64,000 nucleotides of DNA from JAKZVK01 sp965237575 (GTDB lineage: Bacteria; Acidobacteriota; Terriglobia; Bryobacterales; UBA6623), in assembly GCA_965237575.1 (NCBI GenBank), contig CBDEGI010000004.1, positions 1,612,001-1,676,000 of the forward strand. The letters run 5' to 3'. The position numbers were made by a program, and so were the translations under genes. How positions within the stretch are numbered: position 1 is the stretch's first letter; every line of letters begins with the position of its first letter. The notes below the pieces were generated by a model. It did no database searches. It worked only from the letters and a program-made list of their open reading frames with translations, and was not told the origin of the DNA. Below are positions 61,462 to 64,000 of this stretch, piece by piece.

Positions 61462-62380
61462 CTATCGCGCTTCACCCTGCCGATCGCGGAACTCGGCGAA
61501 CCAGTTCTGCACGACGCGGACGACTAACGTGTTTGTCTCCGGTTGTTCCACCAAGACAAACTGTCGGCCGTCGGACGACACATCATAACGGTGCCCGGGC
61601 CAATTCCACTTCAAGCTCGCATCCTTGAACAAGCGGGTGGAAGAGCCGACGGAAAAGCTTGGGGTCGTCTTGACCGCTACTGCTATCAGCGTGTCGTCTT
61701 CCACGTAGAACAGTTCCTTGCCGTCTCTACTCCAGCGCGGCTGCGTGCCCCCGTTGCGTGATATCCGCGATTTGGCCCCGCCCTCCGGAAACGGCTGAAC
61801 ATGGATTTCCCGGCGGAGGCCCTAACCGGCAACCCGAACCTCCTGAAGGGTGCATCCACGACAATGGTTGGTTTCCGAAGCCAGAGCGCAACAATCACCC
61901 CAATCGCAACGACGAACGCGGCTAAGAGCACCAGTTGCCGGAGCCGCGCGCGGCGCAGGCGTGCCTGTAGAGTCTCCCTTGTCGGAGTTTTCAGCGTTTC
62001 GGCGGTGGGTGAAATGGGTGACGATACGCCCCCAACCCGGTCGTGCCGCTCCAGAGGAGCGACAAAACGATAGCCGCGCCGAGGCAGGGTTTCCACAAAT
62101 CGTGGCTGGTTGGCTGAATCGTCCAACGCCTCACGGAGCCGGTTGACAGCCGAGTTGAGGCTGCGGTCGAAGTCGACGTAGGTATCCCCCGGCCAGAGCC
62201 GCTCGCGCAACTCTTCTCGAGTCACCACCTCGCCTGGACGATCGAGCAGGACGCCAGCACTTGGAACGGCTGCTCCTGGAGCTTGAGCTTGCGGCCGTTT
62301 TTCCGTAGCTCACCCGCCGCGAGGTCCACTTCAAAGACCCCAAATCGGATGATGCGCCTCGATGCGTTGAACTGTTCCAT
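61462..62380 (-). pseudogene. Winged-helix/PD40 protein, frameshifted and internally deleted
   Basis: A decayed gene of the winged-helix plus PD40 propeller type. ATG 62380 starts EQFNASRRIIRFGVFEVDLA, a winged helix of the OmpR/PhoB type. A one-base loss near 62248 shifts the frame; the next frame continues EVVTREELRERLWPGDTYVDFDRSLNSAVNRLREALDDSA and a membrane segment (RQLVLLAAFVVAIGVIVALWL). A second shift near 61810 and loss of most propeller blades follow, and the last 110 residues (EIHVQPFPEGGAKS...GHRYDVSSDGRQFVLV...VVQNWFAEFRD) complete it. It is a paralog of the gene at 62440. Confidence 0.87.
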
Positions 62381-62439
62381 CACCGAAACCGAATATCAAG
62401 CGATGCCTTCATGGCGAACCTACTGTCGCTCTTTGAAGG

Positions 62440-64000
62440 TCATTGCTGTTCTTGGTCGCGGAACTCGGCGTACCAGTTTTGGACGACGCGAATGGCGCGC
62501 GGGCTGTGGATTGATTCCGCTAAGACGAAGCGCCGACCGTCGCGTGAAACATCATATCGGTGCCCGGGGAGATTATATTGCAAGTTGGAATCCTTGAACA
62601 GGGGCTTGGGAGAGCCGACAGAAAAACGTGGGCCCGTGGTGACTGACACGGCCATTAACGTGTCATTCTCCACGTAGAACAGTTCTTTGCCGTCGCGGCT
62701 CCACCGCGGCTGGGAGCCCCCGTGGCCCGAGACCCGCAATCTGCCGCTACCTTCCGGGAAAGACCGAACGTAGATCTCCTTTTGGCCTGACTCGTCCGAG
62801 CAGTAGGCTAGAAACTGAGCGGTAGGCGACAGCACTCCAAGGGATTCATCAGAGATCGTTTGCAGGAACGGAACCTCTTCATACCCGCTTCCATCGCCCT
62901 TCCACTTCAGGTAAAACAGGTCGCGCTGGGTCTTCGAAGATTCTGTGCGGTAGAGTTCACACCGGTCAAAAACTAGGTATCGGCCGTCCCGGGACCAGTC
63001 GGTTGGAAACTCATGGAGTGGTGTGGCGACAAGCTCTTCCGTTTCGCCACTGCCATCGGCGGCCCTGACCAAGATGTCAATGTTGTACTTGGGCGTGGGT
63101 GGATAGGAGGCTGAAAAAAACGCGATTCTGTCTCCTTGGGCTGACCAAACCGCGCCCCCCTCCAGACCGGGATTGAAGGTCAGACGAGTCTTGATGTTGC
63201 GCGCCGTGTCGTGAAGCCACACCTCCCAATTGGGTTCGTTCCCAGCGACGGCGACCGCAGCTCCAGAGGGTGAGAGTGACACTTGTCCGATGCGCTGCGG
63301 TTGGCCAATTTCTCCCAGCTTCGTGCCACCGCGGTCTTTCCAGACGAGCTGGTGTAGTCTTGGTGGTCTATCGAAATAAGCCAACGTGCCGTCACGCGCG
63401 ACACTCGGGTGCTCGCTGTTCTCGCTGACAAGAAAGGATTTGCCCGTGGGCTTCAATGTCTGGAGGGAGAAAGGCAGCGCCCATAGGCGGTGCCCCCCGC
63501 GGGCGCGCAACCGGCTGAACAGAATGTGACCGGTGGGAGAATAGACCGCATTGCGGCCTTGAACTAAGACACTTCGCGTGCCGGAGTCCAAATCCTGCAC
63601 CAGAATCTTAGAGTCTCGCTGGTAAGTCGCACGGGGCCCGGACGTGAATCCGTCCGTGAATAGCAGTATCCGCTCGCCGGCCTCAACAGGCAAGAAATGC
63701 GGGTTCGTGAAACCCTGCCCGGGTTCGGAGTTCTCCGGCCCAAACAACAGCTTGGGACTGCCACCCTGCGCCGAAACCTGGTAGAAGCTTGTTGGGGGCG
63801 GCCCCGCGGCAAATACGATCCACTCGCCATCCGGGCTCCAGGCTCCGTCAGAGATCCCCGAAGGTAGCCGACAAAGCGTAATGGCTGGACCGCCGTCAGG
63901 CGAAATCTTCTTGAGTTCCCCGCCGGCAACGAAGCCGATAGACTCACTCGTCGGCGACCAAAATGGGAACACCGCCCCTTTGCTCCCCTCGATGACCCGC
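62440..64000 (-). CDS. PD40/TolB-like propeller protein, partial (5' end beyond window)
   Basis: The C-terminal 520 residues of a winged-helix/PD40-type protein; the N-terminus lies beyond base 64000. WD40-like PD40 blades recur: GAVFPFWSPTSESIGFVAGG, DGAWSPDGEWIVFAAG, GGAVWSAQGDRIAFFSASYP, TDWSRDGRYLVFDR, QPRWSRDGKELFYV. The end GHRYDVSRDGRRFVLAESIHSP...RVVQNWYAEFRDQEQQ matches the decayed copy at 61462. Such proteins are abundant in Acidobacteriota and probably sense or regulate at the membrane. Confidence 0.88.
   Translation of the reverse strand, partial: RVIEGSKGAVFPFWSPTSESIGFVAGGELKKISPDGGPAITLCRLPSGISDGAWSPDGEWIVFAAGPPPTSFYQVSAQGGSPKLLFGPENSEPGQGFTNPHFLPVEAGERILLFTDGFTSGPRATYQRDSKILVQDLDSGTRSVLVQGRNAVYSPTGHILFSRLRARGGHRLWALPFSLQTLKPTGKSFLVSENSEHPSVARDGTLAYFDRPPRLHQLVWKDRGGTKLGEIGQPQRIGQVSLSPSGAAVAVAGNEPNWEVWLHDTARNIKTRLTFNPGLEGGAVWSAQGDRIAFFSASYPPTPKYNIDILVRAADGSGETEELVATPLHEFPTDWSRDGRYLVFDRCELYRTESSKTQRDLFYLKWKGDGSGYEEVPFLQTISDESLGVLSPTAQFLAYCSDESGQKEIYVRSFPEGSGRLRVSGHGGSQPRWSRDGKELFYVENDTLMAVSVTTGPRFSVGSPKPLFKDSNLQYNLPGHRYDVSRDGRRFVLAESIHSPRAIRVVQNWYAEFRDQEQQ

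Noticed and set aside
1..64000. tRNA, rRNA or CRISPR arrays
   Set aside because: No cloverleaf with a T-loop GGTTCGAATC-like segment and CCA-type stem, no rRNA cores and no evenly spaced identical repeats were seen.

Overview
The window is GC-rich chromosomal DNA, most likely from an Acidobacteriota bacterium of the Bryobacterales/Solibacter type; a related soil or marine phylum with the same gene families cannot be excluded. The basis is the mixture of families: an Oar-like TonB receptor with an N-terminal carboxypeptidase-regulatory domain, DUF1501 and DUF1549/DUF1553 proteins, Tat-exported enolase-superfamily enzymes, winged-helix/PD40 proteins, a Tad pilus locus and a PASTA-less Ser/Thr kinase. 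No rRNA, tRNA or CRISPR array was found. Gene density is moderate, and the intergenic spacers carry many palindromic repeats.

Layout. 1-5326: a tad pilus locus (cpaF, tadB, tadC and a 31-aa membrane peptide). Its cpaF is split by a 2.17-kb IS1595-family element with clear inverted repeats and an 8-bp target duplication. The element carries three overlapping small genes: a Panacea-domain protein, a probable RelE/ParE-like protein and a 52-aa basic protein. 5357-10133: mixed housekeeping and secreted proteins (YjbQ, transport lipoprotein, Cys-rich small protein, Uma2 nuclease, two beta-propellers). 10363-16858: a secreted Cys-rich protein, a large TonB receptor, a BNR-repeat protein and an efflux adaptor on the opposite strand. 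17174-26581: superoxide dismutase, a two-domain secreted protein flanked by a duplicated sod tail, a TIM-barrel isomerase, threonine synthase, a large FtsX-type permease and a Ser/Thr kinase.

26582-32187 is an island-like stretch. A repeat-rich spacer of about 1.5 kb precedes one 1048-residue WD40-Roc GTPase-COR-zinc ribbon-TIR protein, and a small helix-turn-helix gene follows. 32372-38347: a membrane-anchored protein, a VWA-like protein, a radical SAM protein, an enolase-superfamily enzyme and PrmC. 38445-45639: DUF1549/DUF1553 protein, three-gene ABC exporter, DUF1501 protein and a Tat-exported enolase-family enzyme, all on one strand. 45903-54304: an RsbRD-like protein, ClpS, a secreted Ig-like-domain protein, a methyltransferase, RNase R and a three-gene TPR operon. 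54361-61049: a frameshifted DUF2182 gene beside DUF1326, a small secreted protein next to a duplicated Tat leader, then a translationally coupled enolase-family/ceramidase pair and a second DUF1501 gene. 61462-64000: two tandem winged-helix/PD40 genes, one of them decayed, the other cut by the window edge.

The most interesting items are the three-gene toxin-antitoxin-like cargo of the IS1595 element and the one-protein WD40-Roc-COR-TIR system. Several gene-remnant duplications (sod tail, Tat leader, PD40 gene) show active local rearrangement.
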